From positions 5,474,001-5,538,000 of the forward strand of contig NZ_CP017704.1 in assembly GCF_002243645.1 (NCBI RefSeq): a stretch of DNA of 64,000 bases. Direction: 5' to 3'. The notes under the pieces were generated by a model that searched no databases, was not told the origin of the DNA, and saw only the letters and a list, made by a program, of their open reading frames with translations. The stretch comes from Peribacillus simplex NBRC 15720 = DSM 1321 (GTDB lineage: Bacteria; Bacillota; Bacilli; Bacillales; DSM-1321). Of this stretch, positions 28,082 to 36,045 are shown in pieces (within the stretch, counting starts at the first letter, position 1; each line of letters begins with the position of its first letter). Made by a program: the position numbers and the translations under genes.

Positions 28082-28243
28082 ATGAGTTCATCTGTTATGA
28101 GCTTATTGATTCTACTCTAAAGGTTCGTATTTTGTTTCATATGAACTGGTTTTTGAATATGAAACAAAAAAAAACGAAAACCAGAAAGTCGTCGTTTTTT
28201 CCAAATTTGATTACGTTTGGTCACTAACTAATAAGGATACCAT

Positions 28244-28276
28244 TAAAAAGGGAGTGACCTAATTCTGTCACTCCCT
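28244..28276 (-). terminator. Terminator of the three-SDR operon
   Basis: A perfect 10-bp stem AGGGAGTGAC/GTCACTCCCT ends in T5 on the minus strand, eight bases after the last stop codon. Confidence 0.87.
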
Positions 28277-28284
28277 ATGCTTAA

Positions 28285-29070
28285 TTAGTATTGTGAAGAT
28301 TGTCCGCCATCAATCGGAATGACTACACCATTGATGAACTCTGATTCCCCAGATAATAGGAAGGCGACTAAACGGCCGACTTCTTCAGGTTTACCGAAGC
28401 GTTTCTTAGGATTCACACTGACGAAATCCGCCATTGCTTCTTCCCAATTCTCTCCGCCTATTTGCCTGAATGATCCTTCTACCATTGCTGTTAAGATTAC
28501 TCCTGGTGCAATGGCATTTATGCTGATTCCATATTGACCATATTCTATGGCAGCTGTTTTTGTTAAACCTGCTACAGCATGTTTACTTGCAACGTACGCA
28601 CTTTGGTTAAGAACAGCACGAATTCCACCTACAGAAGCCACGTTCACCACTGCCCCTGATCCTTGTTCTTTCATGATTGGCAGAATGTATTTCATACCAT
28701 AGAAAACACCATTGATATTGATGTCCGTTACTTTGTTGAAAACTTTGCTATCATATTCAGCCATAGGGGCCTGTTTACCTTCGATACCCGCATTATTATA
28801 GAATCCATCGACTCTACCATATTTGTTGACTGTTTGGTCTACATAGCTCTTTACTGCTTCTTCATCCGATACATCTGCAGTGATCAGAAGCACGTCCGAT
28901 TTTGGTGCAATCTCTAAGATCAATTTTTTTGTCACTTCCAAAGATTCATCGTTTAAATCAACTAATGAAAGTTTAGCTCCTTCTTTAGCCAATTCCAATG
29001 CGGCTGCTTGTCCTAAACCTGATCCTGCCCCAGTAATGATTACAACTTTGCCATCGAATCGTTTGCTCAT
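28285..29070 (-). CDS. SDR family oxidoreductase (third gene of operon)
   Basis: A classical short-chain dehydrogenase of 261 residues. The cofactor motif is TGAGSGLG, aspartate D37 region SLVDLND favours NAD, the NNAG motif is present, and the active site is YVASKHA with serine in VASVGGI. The segment SVNPKKRFGKPEEVGRLVAFLLS is usual for the family. It lies 52 bases after the middle SDR. The substrate is unknown. Confidence 0.85.
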   Translation of the reverse strand: MSKRFDGKVVIITGAGSGLGQAAALELAKEGAKLSLVDLNDESLEVTKKLILEIAPKSDVLLITADVSDEEAVKSYVDQTVNKYGRVDGFYNNAGIEGKQAPMAEYDSKVFNKVTDININGVFYGMKYILPIMKEQGSGAVVNVASVGGIRAVLNQSAYVASKHAVAGLTKTAAIEYGQYGISINAIAPGVILTAMVEGSFRQIGGENWEEAMADFVSVNPKKRFGKPEEVGRLVAFLLSGESEFINGVVIPIDGGQSSQY

Positions 29071-29122
29071 ATGTCAAAACTCCCTTTTTAAGTTATCTCG
29101 AAAATCTATTTGATTAAAGTGA

Positions 29123-29875
29123 TTACCCCTTAAAGCTTAAGAATCCATCATCAACAGGAATGACTTGTCCATTAATGGCATCCGCTTTTTCAGAGAACAA
29201 GAACGTTACAACTTCAGCAACTTTTTCTGGCTGAATCAATTTTTTCCTCATATGAAGTTGTGCCAAACTGTCCAGGAACTCTTGATCATCACCAATGATC
29301 GGTGTTTCGATAAAACCTGGTGCCACACCGACAACACGAATTCCATATTGCGCAAGTTCAATTGCTCCAGATTTAGTCATGGCTATGACTGCAGCTTTTG
29401 CAGCATGGTAATTAAAGCTGCCAATTGAAACCATCGTCCCATATATTGAGGCTGTATTAACGATCGTTGCGCCAGTTACACCAAGCTCCACCATCTTCCG
29501 TGCTGCATAATACATGCCATAATAAACGCCGTGTTGGTCAACATCAACAACTCTGTGGTAAGACTCAGGATCCATCTCTAAAAATGGTTTTACTAGTCCA
29601 ATTCCAGCGTTGTTGAAAATGCCATTGATCGTGCCATGATTGGCAATTGCAGCTTCAACCATCGCTTTCACTTCTTCCGCTTTAGCTACATCCACTTTCA
29701 CAAAAGAAGCCGTGCCTCCCTTTTGTTGAATAGAATCAGCCGTTTCTTTAGCGGCAATATCATTGTAATCAGCCGCTACGACAATAGCTCCCTGTTCAGC
29801 TAATTTATAGGCTGTTTCCTTTCCAATTCCGCTGCCTGCACCTGTAATTATTATGACTTTTCCTTTCAAACTCAT
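29123..29875 (-). CDS. SDR family oxidoreductase (second gene of operon)
   Basis: A 250-residue classical SDR with TGAGSGIG, NNAGIG and catalytic YHAAKAA; the serine lies in NTASIYGT. AAAGGGGGA lies before the ATG. It differs from its two neighbours at most positions outside motifs, so the three are old paralogues, not recent duplicates. The substrate is unknown. Confidence 0.85.
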   Translation of the reverse strand: MSLKGKVIIITGAGSGIGKETAYKLAEQGAIVVAADYNDIAAKETADSIQQKGGTASFVKVDVAKAEEVKAMVEAAIANHGTINGIFNNAGIGLVKPFLEMDPESYHRVVDVDQHGVYYGMYYAARKMVELGVTGATIVNTASIYGTMVSIGSFNYHAAKAAVIAMTKSGAIELAQYGIRVVGVAPGFIETPIIGDDQEFLDSLAQLHMRKKLIQPEKVAEVVTFLFSEKADAINGQVIPVDDGFLSFKG

Positions 29876-29905
29876 GTATTCGTCCCCCTTTAATTTTTTT
29901 ACTAA

Positions 29906-30694
29906 TCAGATTAAAATGGCTCCCCCGTCGATTACAAGTTCTTGACCCGTAATATGGCTGGAAAGATCGGATACTAAGTACATCATTAGATTTGCAATTT
30001 CCTGCGGCTCTGCATACCGGCCATCCGGAGTCGTTGCTTCCAACTGTTTTCTAGCCGTTTCAGCTGCCGCGGCATCACCTTGACCAAATCCGCTTTCAAT
30101 CGACCGCATCATAGCCGTGTTGACAACACCTGGGCAGACGGCATTCACCCGGACACCATGGGGAGCAACTTCGACACCAGCTGTTTTCGTGATTCCAAGA
30201 ACCGCATGTTTACTTGCGCCATACGCCACCATATTTGGCGTTGCCAGTAAACCAGCTCCAGAAGCAGTATTCACGACCGCCCCGCTTTTTTGTTCAATCA
30301 TATGGGGCAATACATGTTTCAAACCCAAGAAAATGCCGCGTACATTTATTGACATTAATTGATCGAAAACCTCAGTAGGATAATCGACAAGCGGCATTAT
30401 TTTGCCTTCCCACCCTGCATTATTCAAGAAAATATCGATTTTGCCATAAGAATCTATCGTTTTTTGAACATAAGTTTTTATGTCGTCTTCCTTTGTAACA
30501 TCGGCTTTAACGAATTTCGCTTCGCCGCCTTTTTCTTTGATTTCATTTACCGTTAACATGCCAGCCTCTTCGGAAAGGTCTACAACAACCACTTTGGCTC
30601 CATTTTCTGAAAGTGTTATAGACGCTGCCCGGCCGATCCCCCCGCCGCCACCGGTAACAATTGCTACTTTTTCTGTAAAATCAAATGCTTGCAT
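29906..30694 (-). CDS. SDR family oxidoreductase (first gene of operon)
   Basis: A 262-residue classical SDR with TGGGGGIG, NNAGWEG and YGASKHAVLGI; the serine lies in NTASGAGL. AAAGGGAG precedes the ATG. It is the first gene behind a promoter whose -35 box sits inside a palindrome. It may oxidise alcohols or hydroxyacyl groups; the sequence does not say which. Confidence 0.85.
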   Translation of the reverse strand: MQAFDFTEKVAIVTGGGGGIGRAASITLSENGAKVVVVDLSEEAGMLTVNEIKEKGGEAKFVKADVTKEDDIKTYVQKTIDSYGKIDIFLNNAGWEGKIMPLVDYPTEVFDQLMSINVRGIFLGLKHVLPHMIEQKSGAVVNTASGAGLLATPNMVAYGASKHAVLGITKTAGVEVAPHGVRVNAVCPGVVNTAMMRSIESGFGQGDAAAAETARKQLEATTPDGRYAEPQEIANLMMYLVSDLSSHITGQELVIDGGAILI

Positions 30695-30753
30695 TATATT
30701 CTCCCTTTCTCCCTTTGATCTTGGTGATGAAATTCTTGTTTGAATACGATTAC

Positions 30754-30786
30754 ATTATATCATTCTAACTGTCGATTGTCGACAAT
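30754..30786 (-). promoter_or_regulatory. SDR-operon promoter with GntR-type operator
   Basis: On the minus strand a -35 TCGACA (30777-30782) and a perfect -10 TATAAT (30754-30759) are 17 bases apart. The -35 box lies inside the 12-bp palindrome ATTGTCGACAAT (30775-30786), which has the GT-N-AC symmetry of FadR-type GntR operators. The divergently placed role is not needed, because the regulator gene lies just upstream in the same direction. Confidence 0.65.
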
Positions 30787-30806
30787 TGGTTTTAGAGTCA
30801 AAGACT

Positions 30807-31457
30807 CTACATCACTCCACGATTCAAAGCTTCATGAATTTCATTTTTTGCTTTAACGAAATCGTCTTCGAGAATGGCCTCAACAGACATTTTTAATCTG
30901 AAATGGAAATTTTCCATCGTTTCTGTATTCCATTGACTTTGGGCAAAAACCATGAGGATATGACTGGCTTCCTCAAAAAACCTTGATAATGCTTTGTTAT
31001 TAGCGATTGAAAAAATATATCGAAATATCTGTTCAGCTTTTTTTTGATACTCCATTACATTACTTTTTTCACACTCATCTGTTGCAATTTCCAAATGCTT
31101 TCGTAATGATTGCTTATTTTCTGCGTGCCATTTCCCTTGGGAAAATTCAATGCCCATCTGAATCAGCCCGATCGCAACATCATTATATTCAATGATTTCC
31201 TTTTGTGAAAATGGTTTGACGATCGTTCCCCGCCTAGGTATTCTCTCAACAATACCGTCAACCTGCAATAGGTAAAGGGCTTCTCGTACTGGTGCACGGC
31301 TCGTATTCAATTCTTTGGAAATGTCTTCTTCGACGATTTTCTCTCCAGCTTCTATTTCCCCTTCAATGATTTTTTTTAAAATGTGTTTAGCTATTTGTTG
31401 TGGTAACGATTCTCCAAAATAAATGCCATCTGTCAAATTGGAAGTATTTCCAAACAT
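30807..31457 (-). CDS. GntR family (FadR/FCD type) regulator
   Basis: The 216-residue protein has an N-terminal winged helix (QQIAKHILKKIIEGEI, KELNTSRAPVREALYLLQ, RRGTIVKPFS) and a C-terminal all-helical ligand domain of FCD type. It likely represses the three-SDR operon by binding the palindrome over the -35 box, and a metabolite of that pathway would release it. TAGGAGTG lies before the ATG. There is no clear terminator between it and the SDR genes, so partial read-through is possible. Confidence 0.85.
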   Translation of the reverse strand: MFGNTSNLTDGIYFGESLPQQIAKHILKKIIEGEIEAGEKIVEEDISKELNTSRAPVREALYLLQVDGIVERIPRRGTIVKPFSQKEIIEYNDVAIGLIQMGIEFSQGKWHAENKQSLRKHLEIATDECEKSNVMEYQKKAEQIFRYIFSIANNKALSRFFEEASHILMVFAQSQWNTETMENFHFRLKMSVEAILEDDFVKAKNEIHEALNRGVM

Positions 31458-31675
31458 CTTTCAGCACTCCTATACTTCTATAATTAATTTTAGTTCTAAT
31501 AGTATAACATACAGATAGGAATTAACTTCCTTAAAAAATTTCAACCCACATTCCTAACCAACTAAGAAAAGCGTATTAACCGATATGGAAAAGGCTTAAA
31601 AAGGCTTGATGACCAAACGCTTCTTCGAGGAGTTATACATATCCTACTGATTGATTTTGGAGTTAAATTCAACAT

Positions 31676-31705
31676 ATAAAGAGCCCCTTTTATAGAAAGG
31701 GCTCT
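31676..31705 (-). terminator. Terminator of the DUF2935 gene
   Basis: Stem AGAGCCC/GGGCTCT with a 12-nt loop region lies just after the stop codon; the T-tract is weak. Confidence 0.65.
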
Positions 31706-31717
31706 ATGGTGTAATTT

Positions 31718-32515
31718 TTAATCCACTAGCCTAGGTTTCGCTGGATCGCAGTTTGGCTTTTCTGAGTCTGTCGATTCAGCGAGTTTCGTTAAATAATAAC
31801 ATTCTTCCCTCCACATATGATCGGCCATTAATGGCGAAAGCGTTCCAAGTGCCTGTGCACTGAGGTCAAGCTCCTCCACTTCAAGCAGAATGTGCTGAAA
31901 TAATTTAATTTCCAATGTAACGTCCTGATTCATTTTTTCCAATGCTGGGAATGTTGACAGATTGGTTCGTGAAAATCCAGCCATTTCAACAGCTTTTAAA
32001 TAAAAATCATTAAAATGTTTTTTATATTGGTCACATCTCTCTTTTAACCTTTTTTCGATATCATCCAAATTGACTGATATTGTACCTGCATGCCCGGCTG
32101 CATCTAACAGCCAAATCAAATGATGATGAAGTTCATGAAAAACAGGCGGCATTTGATCTGAATTGAAGTACTTCAATAATCTTAAATATTCTTCTAATTC
32201 GTTTACCATATGATTAATGAATGAGGGTGAAAGATGTATTTTTATTTTACCAACGAGATGTTCTTTAATTAGGCTTAGCTTAAACTCTCGAAATCTTAAT
32301 GCCTCTTCTTCCGCCATGGCAGTAAGTTGCGAAATCTCTTCCGAATTGGCTTTACCAAGGAGAGTATCAAAAATTTGAATGAATTCTGAGGCAATTTCAA
32401 TGTTTTCCACTTCAACCGGAGCTAAAGACTCATGAATGAACCTGCCATGGTCTCCTAAGATTTGCAGCCAAAACCGATGCTCGTATCTTGCTGTTTTTTC
32501 CAAAAGCTCGTTCAT
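31718..32515 (-). CDS. DUF2935 domain protein
   Basis: The 265-residue helical protein shows two similar halves, typical of DUF2935. Histidine and glutamate patterns (YEHRFWLQILGDHGRF, HELHHHLIWLLDAAGHAG, ADHMWREECYYLTKL) suggest four-helix metal-binding bundles. The start is ATG 32515 with GGGGGGAG five bases upstream; a GTG/ATG start five codons earlier would overlap that site. The function is unknown. Confidence 0.82.
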   Translation of the reverse strand: MNELLEKTARYEHRFWLQILGDHGRFIHESLAPVEVENIEIASEFIQIFDTLLGKANSEEISQLTAMAEEEALRFREFKLSLIKEHLVGKIKIHLSPSFINHMVNELEEYLRLLKYFNSDQMPPVFHELHHHLIWLLDAAGHAGTISVNLDDIEKRLKERCDQYKKHFNDFYLKAVEMAGFSRTNLSTFPALEKMNQDVTLEIKLFQHILLEVEELDLSAQALGTLSPLMADHMWREECYYLTKLAESTDSEKPNCDPAKPRLVD

Positions 32516-32821
32516 TCGCTCTCCCCCCATGATTTAAAGTATCGAAAATACTTATGATTTGTATTCCAAAACCTGCAAACTTATTAATATTAATTAAATG
32601 GGGTCATGAAGCTTAAGCTTACTCCCTTCCCCGCACGATAGTTCATGCACCAAGAAAAATTAATGTGTTCCAATCTTAATTGCATTACATAATCACATCT
32701 ACTCCGCATACCTTCTTCAAAAACGGTGTTTTTTGTACTTATTTGAATCTATATTTATATTGATTTAACGCTTTTTATTGTGGTAAAATTTGTAAAATTA
32801 CAATCATTTGGAGGGGGTAGA

Positions 32822-33496
32822 TTGTCAAAGGACATATTGAGTTACATTGACTGTCCAATGGTGAAAATTCCAGGGGGAGAAATAGAATTAAGGGACGATA
32901 GAATTAAAAGCAAATGGAAAGCTGAAATAAAGCCATTCCTTCTTGCCCGTTATCCTGTTACTACGGATTTCTACTATGCTATTACAAATAAATCAACTAA
33001 TTCTTTTGATCGAGATCTAAAACCTGTTGTGAATATTTCTTGGAATGATGCAATTTCTTTTTGTAATCTACTTTCACAGAAAGCTGGACTGGGAGAGTCT
33101 TATTCTATTAATGGTGAAAACATTGTTTGTGATTGGGATTCAAACGGTTTTCGACTTCCTTCAGAAGCAGAATGGCAATATGCATGTAAAGCCGGGACTG
33201 CTGGTTATAGATACGGAGAGCTGAATAAGATTGCCTGGTATAGCGAAAATTCAGGGGGCATAATCCATGAAGTAGGAAAGAAGGAACCGAATCCATGGGG
33301 GCTGCATGATATGTTAGGAAATGTTTGGGAGTGGTGCTGGGATTTATATGATGAACAAGTGTACGGCTCCTACCGTATTTTTCGAGGAGGTAGCTGGGCT
33401 GAGGATGCCAGGGGTTGTGGAGCTTCATGTCGTCGGCGCAGCCATCCGACTTTTTGCATAGACGACCTAGGATTCCGTCTTGCCCGGTCTTTTTAA
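32822..33496 (+). CDS. SUMF1/EgtB/PvdO-fold (formylglycine-generating-like) protein
   Basis: The protein is a single FGE-sulfatase (SUMF1) domain of about 224 residues, with GFRLPSEAEWQYACKAG, WGLHDMLGNVWEWCWDLY, RIFRGGSWAEDAR and the terminal DDLGFRLAR. Known members make formylglycine, sulfoxides or act on chromophores. Two cysteines near the active position (GCGASCRRRS) are three residues apart, whereas true FGE has four between its pair, so sulfatase activation cannot be assumed. The start is TTG 32822 behind GGAGGGGG. It stands alone, with no sulfatase nearby. Confidence 0.82.
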   Translation: MSKDILSYIDCPMVKIPGGEIELRDDRIKSKWKAEIKPFLLARYPVTTDFYYAITNKSTNSFDRDLKPVVNISWNDAISFCNLLSQKAGLGESYSINGENIVCDWDSNGFRLPSEAEWQYACKAGTAGYRYGELNKIAWYSENSGGIIHEVGKKEPNPWGLHDMLGNVWEWCWDLYDEQVYGSYRIFRGGSWAEDARGCGASCRRRSHPTFCIDDLGFRLARSF

Positions 33497-33656
33497 CTTC
33501 AGCAATCAAGCCAACCTAATTTAAGGTTTTACAGTTTTACTAACGGATAACCGGAGTGAAAACACAGAGACTAAGCTGCATGTCTTTGTTTATGGGATAA
33601 ATAAAAAGTGGGTTCATTCCACAACTGTACCCTTTGTAATGGAAAATAAAAAGAGG

Positions 33657-33746
33657 CTAGGCTGACTTAAGAAGGTGATCTCTGCATTGAACAGGTGTCA
33701 TCTTTTTTAAGTCCATCTGGTATCTAGAGTGGTTGTAATACTTCAT
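33657..33746 (-). pseudogene. IS3-family transposase C-terminal remnant
   Basis: The frame reads KYYNHSRYQMDLKKMTPVQ and CRDHLLKSA before a TAG. This closely resembles the last residues of IS3-family OrfB transposases (YNxxRYQxxLKKMTPVQYRxHLL). Nothing else of the element survives. It abuts the ArsR promoter. Confidence 0.6.
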
Positions 33747-33769
33747 ATATTATTTTAATTTTTTGATGC

Positions 33770-33814
33770 TTGACTTAATGATAATCCACCATTATGATAG
33801 TTCTATGACTATCA
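33770..33814 (+). promoter_or_regulatory. arsR-type promoter with operator O1
   Basis: TTGACT (33770-33775) and TATGAT (33793-33798) are 17 bases apart. A palindrome TGATAGT-N6-ACTATCA (33795-33814) overlaps the -10 box and the start codon. Its half-site recurs upstream of the transporter gene. Confidence 0.7.
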
Positions 33815-34095
33815 AACAATTTAATTCAGATGAACAACGTGTAAAAATTTTTAAAGCCTTGGCGGAAGTTAAGCGAATTGAAATCCTTCGTTATCTTTAT
33901 CATGATAAAAATAAACATACTTGCGGAGATATTGAAGAATCACTCGGAATGAATAAGTCCAACCGTTCATACCATCTTAAGATACTGGGGGAAGCTGGCT
34001 TAATTGATGTAAAACGACATGGTCAATATAAATTCATTACAATAAATGAGGATATTTTTCACGAATTACTACCGGGTTTTTTGGCAACTCTTTAA
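33805..34095 (+). CDS. ArsR family (HTH) regulator
   Basis: The protein of 96 residues has the ArsR winged helix: RVKIFKALAEVKRIEILRYL, CGDIEESLGMNKSNRSYHLKIL and GLIDVKRHGQYKFITI. It lacks the ELCVCDL metal motif, so it is probably not an arsenic sensor. I choose ATG 33805 because the promoter -10 box ends seven bases upstream; the longer frame from 33763 would start before the transcript. This implies a leaderless or nearly leaderless mRNA. It likely represses itself and the next gene, an MFS pump. Confidence 0.75.
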   Translation: MTIKQFNSDEQRVKIFKALAEVKRIEILRYLYHDKNKHTCGDIEESLGMNKSNRSYHLKILGEAGLIDVKRHGQYKFITINEDIFHELLPGFLATL

Positions 34096-34130
34096 GAGAG
34101 GGCTAAAAAACCATTATTTTCGATTGGTTG

Positions 34131-34154
34131 TTTGAAAGTTTTAGAACTATCAAA
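34131..34154 (+). promoter_or_regulatory. Operator O2 upstream of the MFS gene
   Basis: A 24-base imperfect palindrome has arms TTTGAAAGTT and AACTATCAAA (9 of 10 pairs). The half-site TTTGATAGT is shared with O1, about 330 bases upstream. It lies just before the ribosome site of the transporter. Confidence 0.65.
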
Positions 34155-34170
34155 TAAAGAGGTGTGAATT

Positions 34171-35490
34171 TTGAATACAGAGAAAAGTAATCAAACAAAA
34201 GTGTTAGTTTTAACATTATGTTTTTTAGTTATATTGGGTGTTATGAACGCTATTCTATTCAATGTAGCCTTAGTAAACATTTCAATGGATTTATCCATAA
34301 GTACGTCCCAGGTCAGCTGGATTGTAGTGGGATATTCGATGGTTGTTGCAATTGGCTCCATGGTATATGGGAAATTGGCTGATTATGTTAGTATTAAAAA
34401 GCTGTTTATAATAGCCATTTTATTATTAAGTTTAGGATCAATCATAGGTTTTAGTAATCAAACTTATTCAATTATTATTCTTGCAAGGCTAGTACAAGCA
34501 AGTGGTGGGGCTGCTTTTATTGCACTTTCCATGGTTACAGTCGCAAAAATGGTAGAATTAACTAAACGCCCGACAGCTTTAGCCATGATTAGTGCGTCTA
34601 TCGCGTTGGCTGTTGGAATTGGTCCATTAGTAGGCGGAGCGATTACCAATTTAATCGGCTGGCCTTTTCTATTCTTAACTATGGTGGTTAGTATTATCGG
34701 GATAGGATTGCTTCTAAAGTTTATGCCGAAGGAAGAGATTAATCCGTCTTCATTTCATTTTGATTTTATTGGTGCTGGATTGTTATTTGCATTAATCGCT
34801 TCTACTTTATTAGGAGTAAATATAAATAAAATGCTGTTTATTCTTTCAATCGTGCTCTTGATCTTATTTAAGGTTCGGATGACAAAATCAAAACATCCTC
34901 TCATTGATATCGAGCTATTTAAAAATACAACATTTATACGCGTTATTACGATTGGTTTTATAATTAATGTGGGATTGATGGCAAATTTATTTCTTCTTCC
35001 TGTGTTGTTAGCGAAAAGAAATGGATTATCACCATTTTCAATCGGTATCATAGTGTTTATTGCATCTTTATTTAGCATTTTATCTAGTTTTGTAACAGGA
35101 AAAACACTTCCGACAATTGGGAATATTAAAATGATTTATATATCGACTATCGTAATGATTATTGGCTTTTTCATGCTGGCTTTAATTCCAAATCCGAATG
35201 TAATCATTCTGTCAATCGCATTAATTTTAACATTGATGAGTTATTCTTCCATCCAAGTGTCATTAAATACACTAGTTCCACAAACTTTAAATCCAGCTAA
35301 GATTGGAGTAGGTCTCGGCTTATATAACTTATTAAATTTTGTAGGTATGGCATTGGGTCCAGCGGCTTCAAGTAAAATCATGGAACTAACTAACAGTTAT
35401 AGCTTAAATTTCATTTTAATTGCTCTCTTGATTTCTGGACATTTCTTATTATTGTATAGGCTCCCTTCAGTTCAACAAAAGGCAGCATAA
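34171..35490 (+). CDS. MFS efflux transporter, drug:H+ antiporter type
   Basis: The 439-residue protein has 12 to 14 predicted membrane helices. Motif A is seen in YGKLADYVSIKK, and the antiporter motif C appears in GIGPLVGGAITN, both marking the DHA drug-efflux families. The start is TTG 34171 behind AAAGAGGTG. The upstream ArsR gene and paired operators suggest induction by a toxic compound. The substrate is unknown. Confidence 0.86.
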   Translation: MNTEKSNQTKVLVLTLCFLVILGVMNAILFNVALVNISMDLSISTSQVSWIVVGYSMVVAIGSMVYGKLADYVSIKKLFIIAILLLSLGSIIGFSNQTYSIIILARLVQASGGAAFIALSMVTVAKMVELTKRPTALAMISASIALAVGIGPLVGGAITNLIGWPFLFLTMVVSIIGIGLLLKFMPKEEINPSSFHFDFIGAGLLFALIASTLLGVNINKMLFILSIVLLILFKVRMTKSKHPLIDIELFKNTTFIRVITIGFIINVGLMANLFLLPVLLAKRNGLSPFSIGIIVFIASLFSILSSFVTGKTLPTIGNIKMIYISTIVMIIGFFMLALIPNPNVIILSIALILTLMSYSSIQVSLNTLVPQTLNPAKIGVGLGLYNLLNFVGMALGPAASSKIMELTNSYSLNFILIALLISGHFLLLYRLPSVQQKAA

Positions 35491-35595
35491 CTAATGAAAA
35501 TGCAATGTCAAAATTAACTTATCGTACAATACTTCAAAAAATGTTGGTGGCAACTCTTTTTAATAATGGTAACCAATAACGGGTGCTTTTACGAT

Positions 35596-35686
35596 GTAAC
35601 TAAAGTCCAATATCTCGCTTACAACATCGAGATATTGGACTTTTTTTATTTGGATTTTCTTAACATTGTAAATCTACATTTTCCTG
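35596..35686 (+). repeat. ~90-bp hairpin-plus-tail repeat, copy B
   Basis: The element begins GTAACTAAAG, forms a perfect 16-bp stem, and ends in the 37-base tail shared with 26301-26337. The stem differs from copy A in many bases, yet pairing is kept. It doubles as the terminator of the MFS gene. Confidence 0.55.
35602..35647 (+). terminator. Terminator of the MFS gene
   Basis: Perfect 16-base arms AAAGTCCAATATCTCG and CGAGATATTGGACTTT with a 10-nt loop are followed by T7. Confidence 0.9.
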
Positions 35687-35729
35687 ACGCTACCCCATGA
35701 AGGAAAATCGGCTTTTTTATTGATGCAAC

Positions 35730-35985
35730 CTAAAATGTTTTTTGGAATTCGGATCTGAGTATAATGTTTTCCGCCACCATTAAATGGACGAATGTATACA
35801 CGGTTCGGAGTAGCCCGGTGTATGATTCCTTAATGAGCGGTTCCTCTACTTGGTCTTTCAACACCATGCCTGCATTAATAGTAAAAAATAGGGCATTTAT
35901 TATGTTTTATGGAACCTTTGGCTCTAGCTTTAAAAAGCACGTTGATTTTCCGTTTTTAATTGTATAGAGATTTCTGGAATTAATT
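35730..35985 (-). pseudogene. Unrecognised decayed reading frame
   Basis: One minus-strand frame reads NLYTIKNGKSTCFLKLEPK, an in-frame TAA, then NIINALFFTINAGMVLKDQV, EEPLIKESYTGLLRTVYTF and HLMVAENIILRSEFQKTF before a TAG. No start with a ribosome site is present. The residue make-up looks like real protein, but the family is not recognised. The + strand frame over the same bases is less protein-like. Confidence 0.35.
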
Positions 35986-35996
35986 ATGAACACAAT

Positions 35997-36024
35997 AAAA
36001 AAAACCTAGAACAAGTTCAAGGTT
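35997..36024 (-). terminator. Terminator of the GGDEF gene
   Basis: Stem AACCTAGAAC/GTTCAAGGTT (one mismatch) is followed by an A8 on the + strand, which is T8 in the minus transcript. Confidence 0.75.
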
Positions 36025-36045
36025 TAAAGGGATGGTTCTATTATC

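Noticed and set aside
35764..35967. 67-codon + strand ORF
   Set aside because: There is no ribosome site, and the opposite strand reads more like protein.
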